A stretch of 44,948 nucleotides of DNA from assembly GCA_038209555.1 (NCBI GenBank), contig JBBQXP010000011.1, forward strand, positions 1 to 44,948, given 5' to 3'. The first letter of the stretch is position 1. Each line of letters begins with the position of its first letter. Source of the stretch: DASQGA01 sp038209555 (GTDB lineage Bacteria; Actinomycetota; Thermoleophilia; Gaiellales; Gaiellaceae). The notes under the pieces are model-generated. The model searched no databases. It was given only the letters and a program-made list of their open reading frames with translations, and was not told the DNA's origin. Of this stretch, positions 1 through 8,242 are shown one piece after another. The position numbers and the translations under genes were made by a program.

Positions 1-2
1 CG

Positions 3-353
3 GAGGCGCTCCAGGAGGTCGCGGACGCGCTCGACCTGACGCCCGCGTACTGCCAGGCCGTGGCGAGCTTCTACGACATGTACCACCTCCAGCCGATCGG
101 CCGGCACATGGTCGAGGTCTGCACGAACATCTCGTGCGCTCTGGTCGGAGCCCAGCAGGTGCTCGAGGCCTTCGAGGAGGAGCTGGATATCCGCGCGGGG
201 GACACGACCGAGGACGGGGAGTTCACGCTCAGGACGCTCGAGTGTGCCGGCGGCTGCGGCTGGGGCACCGTCGTCAGCATCGACCGCCGCTACCGCGAGC
301 CGGTGAAGCTCGAGGACGTGCATGGGATCGTGGAGGAGCTCCGTGGCCGCTAA
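3..353 (+). CDS. nuoE: NADH-quinone oxidoreductase subunit E (5' end missing)
   Basis: This is the 24-kDa subunit of the complex I NADH-oxidising arm, which carries the N1a [2Fe-2S] cluster on the cytoplasmic side. The frame is open from the first bases of the window, so the N-terminal helical part is lost. A GTG at 60 sits inside the conserved region and is not the real start. The cluster ligands are visible as CTNISC (C-x4-C) followed about 40 residues later by CAGGC (C-x3-C), the standard NuoE arrangement. The stop at 351-353 lies inside the beginning of nuoF, which indicates translational coupling. It is the first of ten consecutive nuo genes in the window; nuoA-D are presumably upstream. 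Confidence 0.95.
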   Translation, partial: EALQEVADALDLTPAYCQAVASFYDMYHLQPIGRHMVEVCTNISCALVGAQQVLEAFEEELDIRAGDTTEDGEFTLRTLECAGGCGWGTVVSIDRRYREPVKLEDVHGIVEELRGR

Positions 354-1716
354 CCCCATCCGGAACCTCATCCTGGAGCACGCCAGCGACCGTGACCTCA
401 AGCAGCTCTCCGAGTACGAGGCGGTCGGCGGCTACGCCTCGCTCCGGAAGGCGCTCGAAACCGACCGCGCCGCACTGATCGAGAGCTTGCTCGCCTCAGG
501 TCTCCGGGGCCGTGGCGGAGCCGGCTTCCCGACAGGGCGCAAAGCCAGCTTCCTCCCGAAGCCGGGCGAGACGGAGAAGCCGATCTACCTCACCGTCAAC
601 GCGGACGAATCTGAACCGGGCACGTTCAAGGACCGCGAGATCATGTTCGCGACCCCGCATGCACTCATCGAGGGCACGGTCATCGTCAGCCATGCGATCG
701 GCGCCGAGACTGCCTTCATCTACATCCGGGGGGAGTACCTGACCGAATACGAGATCATCCGGGCGGCGCTCGAGCAGGCGCTGGAGGCCGGGTACGTGGG
801 CCCAAACGTGCTCGACTCGGACACCTCGGTCACGATCGTCCTCCACCGGGGGGCCGGCGCATACATCTGCGGCGAGGAGACCGCGCTCCTCGAGTCGCTC
901 GAGGGCAAGCGTGGGCAGCCGCGGTCGAAGCCGCCTTTCCCTGCCATCTCGGGCCTCTACGCCTCCCCGACGCTGATCAACAACGTCGAGACCATCGCCA
1001 CCGTGCCCGACATCATCCGGCTCGGCGCCGAGGAGTACGCGAAGCTCGGAGTCGAGAACTCGACGGGCACCCGCGTCTTCTCCCTCTCCGGCAACGTCGT
1101 GAACGGCGGCAATTACGAGCTCGTGCTAGGCACGCCGCTCAGCACGCTGATCTTCGATCTCGGTGGCGGCGTTCCAGGCGGGCATGAGCTCAAGGCGATC
1201 ATCCCCGGCGGCTCTTCGGTTCCCGTCATGAGCGCCGACGAGGTCGACACACCGCTCGACTTCGACTCGATGGCGAAGGTGGGCACGATGCTCGGCTCCG
1301 GAGCGGTGATCGTGATCGACGACCGCTGCTGCATGGTGCAGCTCGGCCTCCGGGTAGCGCAGTTCTACATGCACGAGTCGTGCGGGAAGTGCACACCCTG
1401 CCGCGAGGGGACGCGCTGGATGGTGCAGATCCTCAAGAAGATCGAGGAGGGCGAGGCGTCCCAGGCCGACCTCGACCTGCTGCTTGACGTCTGCGACCGG
1501 ATTCTCGGCAACTGCCTCTGCCCCCTCGGCGACGCCGCCGCGATGCCGGTGGCGAGCTACGTGGCGAAGTTCCGCGACGAGTTCCGGCGGCACATCGACG
1601 AGGGGGGCTGCCCGTTCGGCGGCGAGTCGACCCTCGACCACGTCCTCGCCCCGGTCGACCAGCACCACGCCCACATGCGTGCGCAGATCGAGGTGCCGAT
1701 CCATGAGTTGGCATAG
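343..1716 (+). CDS. nuoF: NADH-quinone oxidoreductase subunit F
   Basis: This is the NADH-binding, FMN-carrying subunit of complex I, which takes hydride from NADH and passes electrons to cluster N3. The glycine-rich nucleotide/FMN segment GRGGAGFPTGRK is near residue 57. The N3 [4Fe-4S] ligands are C347, C350 and C353 (SCGKCTPCREG) plus the later cysteine in NCLCPLG at about 393. I chose the GTG at 343 because GGAGGAG lies just upstream and it gives about 457 residues. An in-frame ATG at 322 would add seven residues that look unrelated to the family. The gene overlaps the nuoE stop by 11 bases. Its 3' end is followed by the palindrome element at 1723-1775. Confidence 0.96.
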   Translation: MAANPIRNLILEHASDRDLKQLSEYEAVGGYASLRKALETDRAALIESLLASGLRGRGGAGFPTGRKASFLPKPGETEKPIYLTVNADESEPGTFKDREIMFATPHALIEGTVIVSHAIGAETAFIYIRGEYLTEYEIIRAALEQALEAGYVGPNVLDSDTSVTIVLHRGAGAYICGEETALLESLEGKRGQPRSKPPFPAISGLYASPTLINNVETIATVPDIIRLGAEEYAKLGVENSTGTRVFSLSGNVVNGGNYELVLGTPLSTLIFDLGGGVPGGHELKAIIPGGSSVPVMSADEVDTPLDFDSMAKVGTMLGSGAVIVIDDRCCMVQLGLRVAQFYMHESCGKCTPCREGTRWMVQILKKIEEGEASQADLDLLLDVCDRILGNCLCPLGDAAAMPVASYVAKFRDEFRRHIDEGGCPFGGESTLDHVLAPVDQHHAHMRAQIEVPIHELA

Positions 1717-1722
1717 ACCGCC

Positions 1723-1775
1723 GGGCCGGGCATGCCCGGCCCCTACGGATGGTAGGGGCGACGCATGCGTCGCCC
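1723..1775. repeat. Double palindrome element between nuoF and nuoG
   Basis: Two perfect 20-bp palindromes lie here: 1723-1742 (GGGCCGGGCATGCCCGGCCC) and 1756-1775 (GGGCGACGCATGCGTCGCCC). They are joined by a third inverted repeat, CCCCTAC at 1740-1746 against GTAGGGG at 1752-1758 with a five-base loop. It fills most of the only sizeable gap (81 bases) in the nuo operon. The GTAGGGGC and GCCCCTAC words recur in the palindrome at 23002-23030, which suggests a dispersed REP-like family. In RNA it could form stable hairpins and tune nuoF/nuoG expression. That role is inferred, not shown. Confidence 0.8.
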
Positions 1776-1797
1776 GCGGCGACCATGAGGTTGGCGC

Positions 1798-3978
1798 GTG
1801 ACCCCGGAGCTCGTCACCGTCTCTGTCGATGGCCGTGAGATCCGCGTCCCGAAGGGCACCGGCATGATCGAGACAGCGCTCGCGGCAGGCATCGAGATCC
1901 CGGTCTTCTGCTACGAGCCGCGCCTCGGGCCACCCGTCGGGGCGTGTCGTATGTGCCTCTGCGAGGTCGAGGGCATGCCGAAGCTCCAGGCGGCCTGCAC
2001 GATGACCGCACAGGACGAGATGGTGCTCCGCACCGCCCAGACGAGCGAGAAGGCATCGCAGGGCCAGGATGCCGTGCTCGAGTTCATCCTCCTCAACCAT
2101 CCGCTCGACTGTCCCGATTGCGACAAGGGCGGCGAGTGTCCGCTCCAGGACCTGACGTTCCGCTGGGGCCCCGGCAAAACGCGCATGGTCTTCCCGAAGC
2201 GGACCTTCGACAAGCCGATCCCGATCTCCCCGACGATCACGCTCGACCGGGAGCGCTGCATCCTCTGCTACCGCTGCACGCGCTTCTCCGAAGGCGTCTC
2301 GGAGGACGGCCAGCTCGTGGCGAAGAACCGCGGCGCAAGCTCGCTGATCGCGACCTTCGAGGATGAGCCGTACCGGGCGCACTTTTCCGGGAACGTGACG
2401 GAGCTCTGCCCGGTCGGCGCGCTTCTGCCGTCCACCTATCGCTTCAAGGCTCGCCCCTGGGAGGTCGACAACGTCCCGACCGTCTGCGGTCTTTGTCCCG
2501 TCGGCTGCAACACGTGGGTAACGGTCCGCGAGGGTAAGGCGCAGCGCGTGCTCTCCCGGAACCATTCCGAGGTCGACGACGGCTGGCTCTGCGACAAGGG
2601 CCGTTTCGCCTTCAGCCATCTCCGGGCTAACGACAGGATCCGCGAACCACTGCTCAGAGTCCGCCGGCGCGGCTTCGACCGGGTGCCGATAGAGCAGGCG
2701 CTCGACGAGGCTGAGCGGGGGCTTCGCGAGGCCGGCGGCTCCGTCGTCGTCGCGTTCTCCGGAGGCGAGTCCGTCGAGCACGCGACCGCGCTCGCACGCC
2801 TCGTCCGCGAGGGTCTCGGCGCCTCCGGGGTGGCGCTCATCCCCGACGATCTCGATCCCGTGCTCGACGGGTTCCGGGCACCGCTCTCCGCGATCCGGGA
2901 CTCGGAGGTCTGCCTCGTCGTCGGCGACGACCCGGTCGTCGAGCGCGCTCCTGTTGTCGACCTCTGGCTGAAGGCCGCGCGGCGCCAGGGCGCGGAGGTG
3001 ATCCTGGCCGGGCCGGCCGGACGCGTGCAGATCGCCCCGGGCGGTGCCGGCGCATTTTGTGCCTCCCCGCCCCCCGAAGTCGCAGAGCGGCTCCAGGCTG
3101 CAGCAAGTGTCGCAATCGTGTGGTCGCAGGATGCACCCGACGGCGGCCGGGCCGTGGCCGGGCTTGCGGCGTCGCTCCCGGGCGAAGTCGCGCTCTACGT
3201 CCTGCCTCGAACGCCGAACGGCCGTGGGGTCGCGTCGGCGTGGTACAGAGCGGGGGAAGGGCGGGGCTCCGGGCCCTCCGAGGAGGGGGAGATCGGGGCG
3301 CTCGTGATCTCGGGCGACGAGGCGGTCTACGATCCGCGCGTCCTCGAGCTTGCGGCCCGCGCGCGCTTCGTCCTGACGACCGCCATGTTCATGGGCGAGC
3401 ACACTCTGCAGTCCCACCTCGTCGTTCCGGGCGCCAGCTATCTCGAGCGGGACGGGACGACGGTCAATCTCGAGGGTCGCCGGCAACGTCAGCGCCGCGT
3501 GGTGACCCCGCCGGCCGGGTGGGACGAGCTCGAGTTCTTCGCGCGGCTCGCCGAGCGTTTCGCCGTCACCGTCTCACCGTGGGTCGAGCTTCTCCCCGCC
3601 GAGCAGGCCGAGCTCGCGCCGCGAAGCGAGCGCAGGCCGGTCGAGGCGGAGCCGTCAATACCGCCTCCGACCCCACCCGGCTCCGGCCTCCAGCTCGTCC
3701 GCTACCGGCCGCTCTTCTCCGGGCCCGCCGTCGAGCGGATCCGGGAACTCCAGTTCCAGCGCCCCCCCGCGGAGGTCGAGCTTGCCTGGGAGGACGCCGA
3801 AGCCAGCGATATCGCGACCGGCGAGATCGTGTCGGTGGAATCGAACGGAACGAGCCGCGAGCTTCGCGCGCGGGTGAGCCGCAGGCTCCTGGCGGGAGTA
3901 GTTCGCATCGCCGAGGATCACGCTGTGGGTCTAGAGGCTCCACTCTCCATCAAACCCGTAGCGAAGCGGAGGGTTTGA
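1798..3978 (+). CDS. nuoG: NADH-quinone oxidoreductase subunit G
   Basis: This is the large iron-sulfur subunit of the complex I peripheral arm, wiring electrons from NuoF towards NuoI. The N-terminal ferredoxin-like domain shows the N1b [2Fe-2S] cysteines (CYEPR, then CRMCLC, then AACT). The His-Cys3 motif for N5 follows (HPLDCPDC, GGEC). The N4 motif is CILCYRC with a later CPVG. A further CGLCPVGC with a downstream WLCDKG cysteine matches the N7 site found in some bacteria. The molybdopterin-oxidoreductase-like remainder is short and diverged. At 726 residues it is shorter than many NuoG proteins. The GTG start follows the palindrome element. The stop overlaps the nuoH ATG by one base. Confidence 0.95.
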   Translation: MTPELVTVSVDGREIRVPKGTGMIETALAAGIEIPVFCYEPRLGPPVGACRMCLCEVEGMPKLQAACTMTAQDEMVLRTAQTSEKASQGQDAVLEFILLNHPLDCPDCDKGGECPLQDLTFRWGPGKTRMVFPKRTFDKPIPISPTITLDRERCILCYRCTRFSEGVSEDGQLVAKNRGASSLIATFEDEPYRAHFSGNVTELCPVGALLPSTYRFKARPWEVDNVPTVCGLCPVGCNTWVTVREGKAQRVLSRNHSEVDDGWLCDKGRFAFSHLRANDRIREPLLRVRRRGFDRVPIEQALDEAERGLREAGGSVVVAFSGGESVEHATALARLVREGLGASGVALIPDDLDPVLDGFRAPLSAIRDSEVCLVVGDDPVVERAPVVDLWLKAARRQGAEVILAGPAGRVQIAPGGAGAFCASPPPEVAERLQAAASVAIVWSQDAPDGGRAVAGLAASLPGEVALYVLPRTPNGRGVASAWYRAGEGRGSGPSEEGEIGALVISGDEAVYDPRVLELAARARFVLTTAMFMGEHTLQSHLVVPGASYLERDGTTVNLEGRRQRQRRVVTPPAGWDELEFFARLAERFAVTVSPWVELLPAEQAELAPRSERRPVEAEPSIPPPTPPGSGLQLVRYRPLFSGPAVERIRELQFQRPPAEVELAWEDAEASDIATGEIVSVESNGTSRELRARVSRRLLAGVVRIAEDHAVGLEAPLSIKPVAKRRV

Positions 3979-4970
3979 TGGAGCTAAACCAGCCGTGGTG
4001 GATCGACATCATCAAGGCCTTCATCGTCGTCAACCTCGTGCTCGGAGCGTTCGCCTACCTCACGTGGACCGAGCGGAAGGTCCTCGGGCGCATGCAAAAC
4101 CGGTACGGCCCCAACCGCGCCGGCCCCTTCGGGCTCCTCCAGCCGATTGCCGACCTGGTCAAGCTACTTCGGAAAGCGAGTTTCGAGCCCGCCGCCGGGA
4201 TTGACATCCTCTACTACGCGGCGCCGGTCGTCGCCGGGTTCACGGCGCTCGCGGCCTTCAGCGTCATCCCGTTCGGCGGCGTCTGGCACTGGGGCGACTA
4301 TGACGTCACCGGCTGGGTCGTGAACGTGTCGATCGGGCTCGTACTCCTCTTCTCGCTGAGCGCGATCGGCATCTATGCGTTCGTCGTCGGAGGCTGGGCG
4401 AGCGAGTCGAAGTACTCGCTTCTCGGCGCCATGCGGACGTGCGCCCAGCTCGTCTCCTACGAGGTCTCGCTGGGCCTCTCCGTCCTCGGGGTCGTGATCA
4501 TGGGCCAGTCGCTCTCGCTCGTCGACATCGCCGAGAAGCAGCAGGCGACGATGTGGTTCGTGATCCCGCAGTTCGTCGGCTTCATCGTCTTCTTCATCTC
4601 GGGGATCGCGGAGACCAACCGCGCGCCGTTCGACCTGCCGGAGGCTGAGCAGGAACTCGTCGCGGGCTATCACACTGAATACTCCGGGATGCGGTTCGGC
4701 CTCTTCCAGACGGCCGAGTACATCAACATGGTCACGCTCTCAGGCCTCGCGGTGACGCTCTTCTTCGGCGGCTGGGGCGGGCCCTGGCTGCCCGGGCCGA
4801 TCTGGTTCCTCCTGAAGCTCGGAGGCTTCATCTTCGTCTTCATGTGGCTTCGCGCCACGCTGCCTCGGCTGCGCTACGACCAGCTGATGAAGTTCGGCTG
4901 GAAGGTTCTCTTGCCTGTTGCAACAGCGAACGCGGTCGTAACCGCGGTCCTCGTGACGGTGATCGACTGA
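3978..4970 (+). CDS. nuoH: NADH-quinone oxidoreductase subunit H
   Basis: This membrane subunit forms the quinone-access channel between the peripheral arm and the proton-pumping arm. The protein is about 330 residues with eight or so hydrophobic segments. Family signatures include LTWTERKVLGRMQNRYGPN near residue 27 and the acidic loop segment ETNRAPFDLPEAEQELVAGY, which lines the quinone site. I chose the ATG at 3978 because it overlaps the nuoG stop by one base, follows a GCGGAGGG ribosome site and gives the usual family N-terminus. Longer upstream readings in this frame are antisense-like, arginine-rich sequence and were discarded. Confidence 0.96.
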   Translation: MELNQPWWIDIIKAFIVVNLVLGAFAYLTWTERKVLGRMQNRYGPNRAGPFGLLQPIADLVKLLRKASFEPAAGIDILYYAAPVVAGFTALAAFSVIPFGGVWHWGDYDVTGWVVNVSIGLVLLFSLSAIGIYAFVVGGWASESKYSLLGAMRTCAQLVSYEVSLGLSVLGVVIMGQSLSLVDIAEKQQATMWFVIPQFVGFIVFFISGIAETNRAPFDLPEAEQELVAGYHTEYSGMRFGLFQTAEYINMVTLSGLAVTLFFGGWGGPWLPGPIWFLLKLGGFIFVFMWLRATLPRLRYDQLMKFGWKVLLPVATANAVVTAVLVTVID

Positions 4971-5467
4971 TGACAGCCCAACCACTCGGATCGCTGAAGG
5001 GCTTCGCGGTTACCTTCCGGCAGATCTTCAAGAAGCCGATCACGCAGCAATACCCGGAGTACAAGCGGCCGCTCTACCCACGCTTTCGCGGTCGGCACCG
5101 CCTTCACCGCCACCAGAACGGGCTGGAGAAGTGCGTCGGCTGCTCGCTTTGCGCCGCGGCGTGCCCGGCGGACTGCATCCGGGTCGTCGCTGCCGAGAAC
5201 GATCCCGACGACCGGGTCTCCCCCGGCGAGCGGTACGCCCGGATCTACGAGATCAACATGAGCCGCTGCATCTTCTGCGGCTACTGCGAGCTGGCGTGCC
5301 CGTTCGACGCGATCACGCTCGGAAACGAGTACGAGCTCTCCGAGTACAACCGTGACGACCAGATCTACACCAAGGAGATGCTGCTCGCCCCACCGGTGAA
5401 GAAAGTTCCAGTCGCCGACCCGGACCTCTACGACACCCCGCTCCCCGTGTGGAGGACCGAGAGCTAG
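4970..5467 (+). CDS. nuoI: NADH-quinone oxidoreductase subunit I
   Basis: This is the 8Fe ferredoxin-like subunit that holds clusters N6a and N6b and passes electrons to the N2 site. Two complete four-cysteine motifs are visible: CVGCSLCAAACPADC and CIFCGYCELACPFDA. The second ends in the C-P pair typical of this subunit. The ATG at 4970 overlaps the last base of the nuoH stop (TGATG) and gives 165 residues, the normal length. An ORF can be read further upstream, but that part overlaps nuoH and is arginine-rich. Confidence 0.96.
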   Translation: MTAQPLGSLKGFAVTFRQIFKKPITQQYPEYKRPLYPRFRGRHRLHRHQNGLEKCVGCSLCAAACPADCIRVVAAENDPDDRVSPGERYARIYEINMSRCIFCGYCELACPFDAITLGNEYELSEYNRDDQIYTKEMLLAPPVKKVPVADPDLYDTPLPVWRTES

Positions 5468-5470
5468 ATC

Positions 5471-6028
5471 ATGCCCGACGTCGGCAACATCCTCGTCTGG
5501 GTTGTCTGGATCATCGCAGCGACGGCGCTCTTCTCGTCGGGGATCGCGGTCATCCTGTTTCAGAACCCCTTCTACAGCGCGCTCGCGCTGATCCTGAACC
5601 TCGCGTCGCTGGCGGTCCTCTACCTGCTGCTCGCGGCGGAGTTCGTCGCGGCCGCCCAGGTGCTCGTCTACGCGGGTGCGGTCGTGGTCATGTTCCTCTT
5701 CGTGATCGCCTACCTCGGGGGGCGGGCGGACGCCCCGCTTGCAGGCGGGCCCACCTTTCAGGTCGTGGGAGCGATCGTCGCCGCGGGCGCCATCGGGGTC
5801 GAGGTCGTCGTCGCGATCGCCCTCAAGGCCGGCGACCGGCTGAACGACACGGACGAGATCGGGGCGCGGTTTGGCTCGCCGGCGGAGATCGGGCGCCTGT
5901 TCCTCTCCAACCACCTGCTCGCATTCGAGGTCACCTCGATCATCCTCCTCGTCGCTGCCGTGGGCGGCGTCATCCTCGGCAGCGCCGTTCCGAGCGACCA
6001 CAGGGCCGAGGGGAGCGCCGAGCAATGA
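5471..6028 (+). CDS. nuoJ: NADH-quinone oxidoreductase subunit J
   Basis: This membrane subunit of the complex I pumping arm has 185 residues. Five hydrophobic helices are visible. The third carries the family stretch VLVYAGAVVVMFLFVI, which contains the pi-bulge helix implicated in coupling in known structures. The ATG at 5471 lies three bases after the nuoI stop. The gene ends in an ATGA overlap with nuoK. The C-terminus is short and polar. Confidence 0.94.
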   Translation: MPDVGNILVWVVWIIAATALFSSGIAVILFQNPFYSALALILNLASLAVLYLLLAAEFVAAAQVLVYAGAVVVMFLFVIAYLGGRADAPLAGGPTFQVVGAIVAAGAIGVEVVVAIALKAGDRLNDTDEIGARFGSPAEIGRLFLSNHLLAFEVTSIILLVAAVGGVILGSAVPSDHRAEGSAEQ

Positions 6029-6333
6029 TGGGACCGGGGATCGCCGCCTACCTGATCGTCTCCGTGATCCTCTTCGCGACGGGTGCGCTCGGCGTCCTGA
6101 TCCGCAGGAGCCCCCTGATCATCCTGCTCGCGCTCGAGATCATGCTGAACGCAGGAAACCTCGCGCTGATCGCCTTCTCGCGCCGCTTCGCAGACGGAGA
6201 CGGCCAGATCTTCGCACTGACCGTAATGGTGGTCGCAGCCTCGGAGGCCGTGGTCGGCCTCGGCCTCATCGTGGCGATGTCGCGGAAACACGTCGAGCTG
6301 GACGTCGACAAGCTCAGGACCCTCAGGGGCTGA
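6025..6333 (+). CDS. nuoK: NADH-quinone oxidoreductase subunit K
   Basis: This is a three-helix membrane subunit (MrpC-like) of complex I, about 102 residues. The buried glutamate of the second helix is present in the stretch LLALEIMLNAGNLALIAFS, as in other NuoK proteins; a second acidic residue lies in the third helix (SEAVVGLGLIVAM). Two adjacent ATGs exist at 6025 and 6028. I took the first, which overlaps the nuoJ stop in ATGA. The stop is one base before the nuoL start. Confidence 0.94.
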   Translation: MMGPGIAAYLIVSVILFATGALGVLIRRSPLIILLALEIMLNAGNLALIAFSRRFADGDGQIFALTVMVVAASEAVVGLGLIVAMSRKHVELDVDKLRTLRG

Positions 6334-6334
6334 T

Positions 6335-8242
6335 TTGGACGTTGCTGCCTGGATCTGCCTCGCCTCGCCTGCCGTCGCGGTCGTCCTGATCGCGCTCGCG
6401 GGCGACCGAATGCCGCGCTTCGCAGCCGGGGTGCTCGCAGCGCTTGCGGCCCTCGTGTCGTTCATCGCCTCGGTGATTTGCCTCATCGTCCTCCTGGGAG
6501 AGGAGCCGGAGGGGCGCGCCGGCCACGGGTCGACGCTCTGGACCTGGCTCTCGGCCGGAGACTTCCGGATCGGGCTCGACGTCGTCGTCGATCCGCTGTC
6601 CGTCTTCATGATGCTGGTCGTCTCGGGGGTCGGTTTCCTGATCCTCTCCTACGCGGTCGGCTACATGCGGGGCGACGTCGAGGAGCGCCGCTACCACGCC
6701 TACAAGGCGCTCTTCCTCTTTTCGATGCTCCTGCTCGTCCAGTCGGGAAACCTCCTCCTCCTCCTGGCGGGCTGGGGGATGGTCGGGCTCTCCTCGTACC
6801 TCCTGATTAACTTCTGGCACCAGCGGGAGACCGCGGTAGCGGCGGGCAAGAAGGCGTTCATCATGAACGCGGTCGGGGACGCGACCTTCGCGCTCGCCCT
6901 CTTCATCCTCACCCAGCACGTCGGCGCGCTCGACTTCGCCACGGTCTTCGACCGGGCTCCGGAGGCACTCGGGGACGGGACGACACTCTCTGCGCTCGTC
7001 GCGCTCGGTCTTCTCGGCGGTGCAGTCGCGAAGTCCGCTCAGATCCCGCTCCACACGTGGCTGCCCGACGCGATGGAAGGCCCGACCCCGGTCAGCGCGC
7101 TCATCCATGCGGCGACGATGGTGACGGCCGGCGTCTACCTGATCGCCCGTACGCACACGCTCTTCGAGCTCGCCCCCGACATCCAGCACCTGGCCGCGAT
7201 TCTCGGCGGCGTCACGATCGTCGTGGCCGGGTTGATCGCCCTCGTCCAGACCGACATCAAGCGGGTGATCGCCTACTCGACGATGAGCCAGATCGGCTAC
7301 ATGTTCGTGGGCGTCGGGCTGGGCGCGTACGGCGCCGGCCTCTTCCACCTGATGACGCACGCCTTCTTCAAAGCGCTTCTCTTCATGGCGGCGGGCATCG
7401 TCATCCACGCACTCGCCGGTGAGCAGGATATCCGGAAGATGGGGGGGCTCGGCCGCGCCCTGCCCTGGACGTACCGCTTCTTCTTGGTGGGCGCGCTCGC
7501 ACTCGCCGCGATCCCTCCTTTCGCGGGCTTCTTCTCGAAGGACGCGATCCTTGCAAGCGCCGCGAACGAAGGTACGCTCGGGTGGTCACTCTGGGGCGCG
7601 GGGGCGTTTGGCGCGTTCCTGACCGGCCTCTATACCTTCCGTCTCCTGTTCATCGTCTTTCGCGGCGAGCCGTCGGGCTTCGTACGTGAGCACCTGCACC
7701 GGGAGCAGTTTGAGGGCCCGTTCGCGATGGCGTGGCCTGTTGCGGTGCTCGCCGTCCTGTCGGTGATCGGCGGGTTGCTCCAGATCCCCGGCGTCTGGCA
7801 CGCGGTCGACGACTGGATCCACCCCGTGGCTGGGTCCATCGAGGAGGCGCCCGGCTCGACAGCGCTCTTGTCTGCCCTCGCGGCGCTTGGCCTTTCGCTC
7901 GTCGGCATCTGGCTCGCGTGGTCGTTCTACGGACGGCCGGGCTATGGACCGGCCCGCGCTCGCCGCCGCTGGCCGTGGGCGGCGACGGCCCTCGAGCGGA
8001 AGCTCTACTTCGACGACGCCTACGACGTCGTCTTTTATACGCCGAGTACGCGCCTCGCGACAGGCCTCGAGCGCTTCGTGGAGCGCCCGCTCTTCCTGCG
8101 CTCGCTGACGGGTCTCGGCGGCGCGGTCCGCCTTCTCGCCGGCCGGGTCGCTGCAGCGCAGACCGGGCTCGTCCGCTCCTACGCGCTCGCTCTCGCAACA
8201 GGGCTCGCGGTGATCACCATCGTCTTCCTGGCCGTCACCTGA
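6335..8242 (+). CDS. nuoL: NADH-quinone oxidoreductase subunit L
   Basis: This is the distal antiporter-like proton-pumping subunit of complex I, 635 residues. Recognisable parts are the TM core with KSAQIPLHTWLPDAMEGPTP, the HAATMVTAGVYLI helix and the LVQTDIKRVIAYSTMSQIGYM segment with its conserved lysine. A C-terminal extension is consistent with the long lateral helix. The start is a TTG at 6335, one base after the nuoK stop. The next in-frame starts would remove the first helix. The stop overlaps the nuoM ATG by one base (TGATG). Confidence 0.95.
   Translation: MDVAAWICLASPAVAVVLIALAGDRMPRFAAGVLAALAALVSFIASVICLIVLLGEEPEGRAGHGSTLWTWLSAGDFRIGLDVVVDPLSVFMMLVVSGVGFLILSYAVGYMRGDVEERRYHAYKALFLFSMLLLVQSGNLLLLLAGWGMVGLSSYLLINFWHQRETAVAAGKKAFIMNAVGDATFALALFILTQHVGALDFATVFDRAPEALGDGTTLSALVALGLLGGAVAKSAQIPLHTWLPDAMEGPTPVSALIHAATMVTAGVYLIARTHTLFELAPDIQHLAAILGGVTIVVAGLIALVQTDIKRVIAYSTMSQIGYMFVGVGLGAYGAGLFHLMTHAFFKALLFMAAGIVIHALAGEQDIRKMGGLGRALPWTYRFFLVGALALAAIPPFAGFFSKDAILASAANEGTLGWSLWGAGAFGAFLTGLYTFRLLFIVFRGEPSGFVREHLHREQFEGPFAMAWPVAVLAVLSVIGGLLQIPGVWHAVDDWIHPVAGSIEEAPGSTALLSALAALGLSLVGIWLAWSFYGRPGYGPARARRRWPWAATALERKLYFDDAYDVVFYTPSTRLATGLERFVERPLFLRSLTGLGGAVRLLAGRVAAAQTGLVRSYALALATGLAVITIVFLAVT

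Noticed and set aside
1126..3486. A 786-codon open frame on the minus strand opposite nuoF and nuoG
   Set aside because: It lies fully antisense to two well-recognised genes. It is Arg/Asp/Glu/Ala-rich with no domain, as expected for the complement of high-GC coding DNA.
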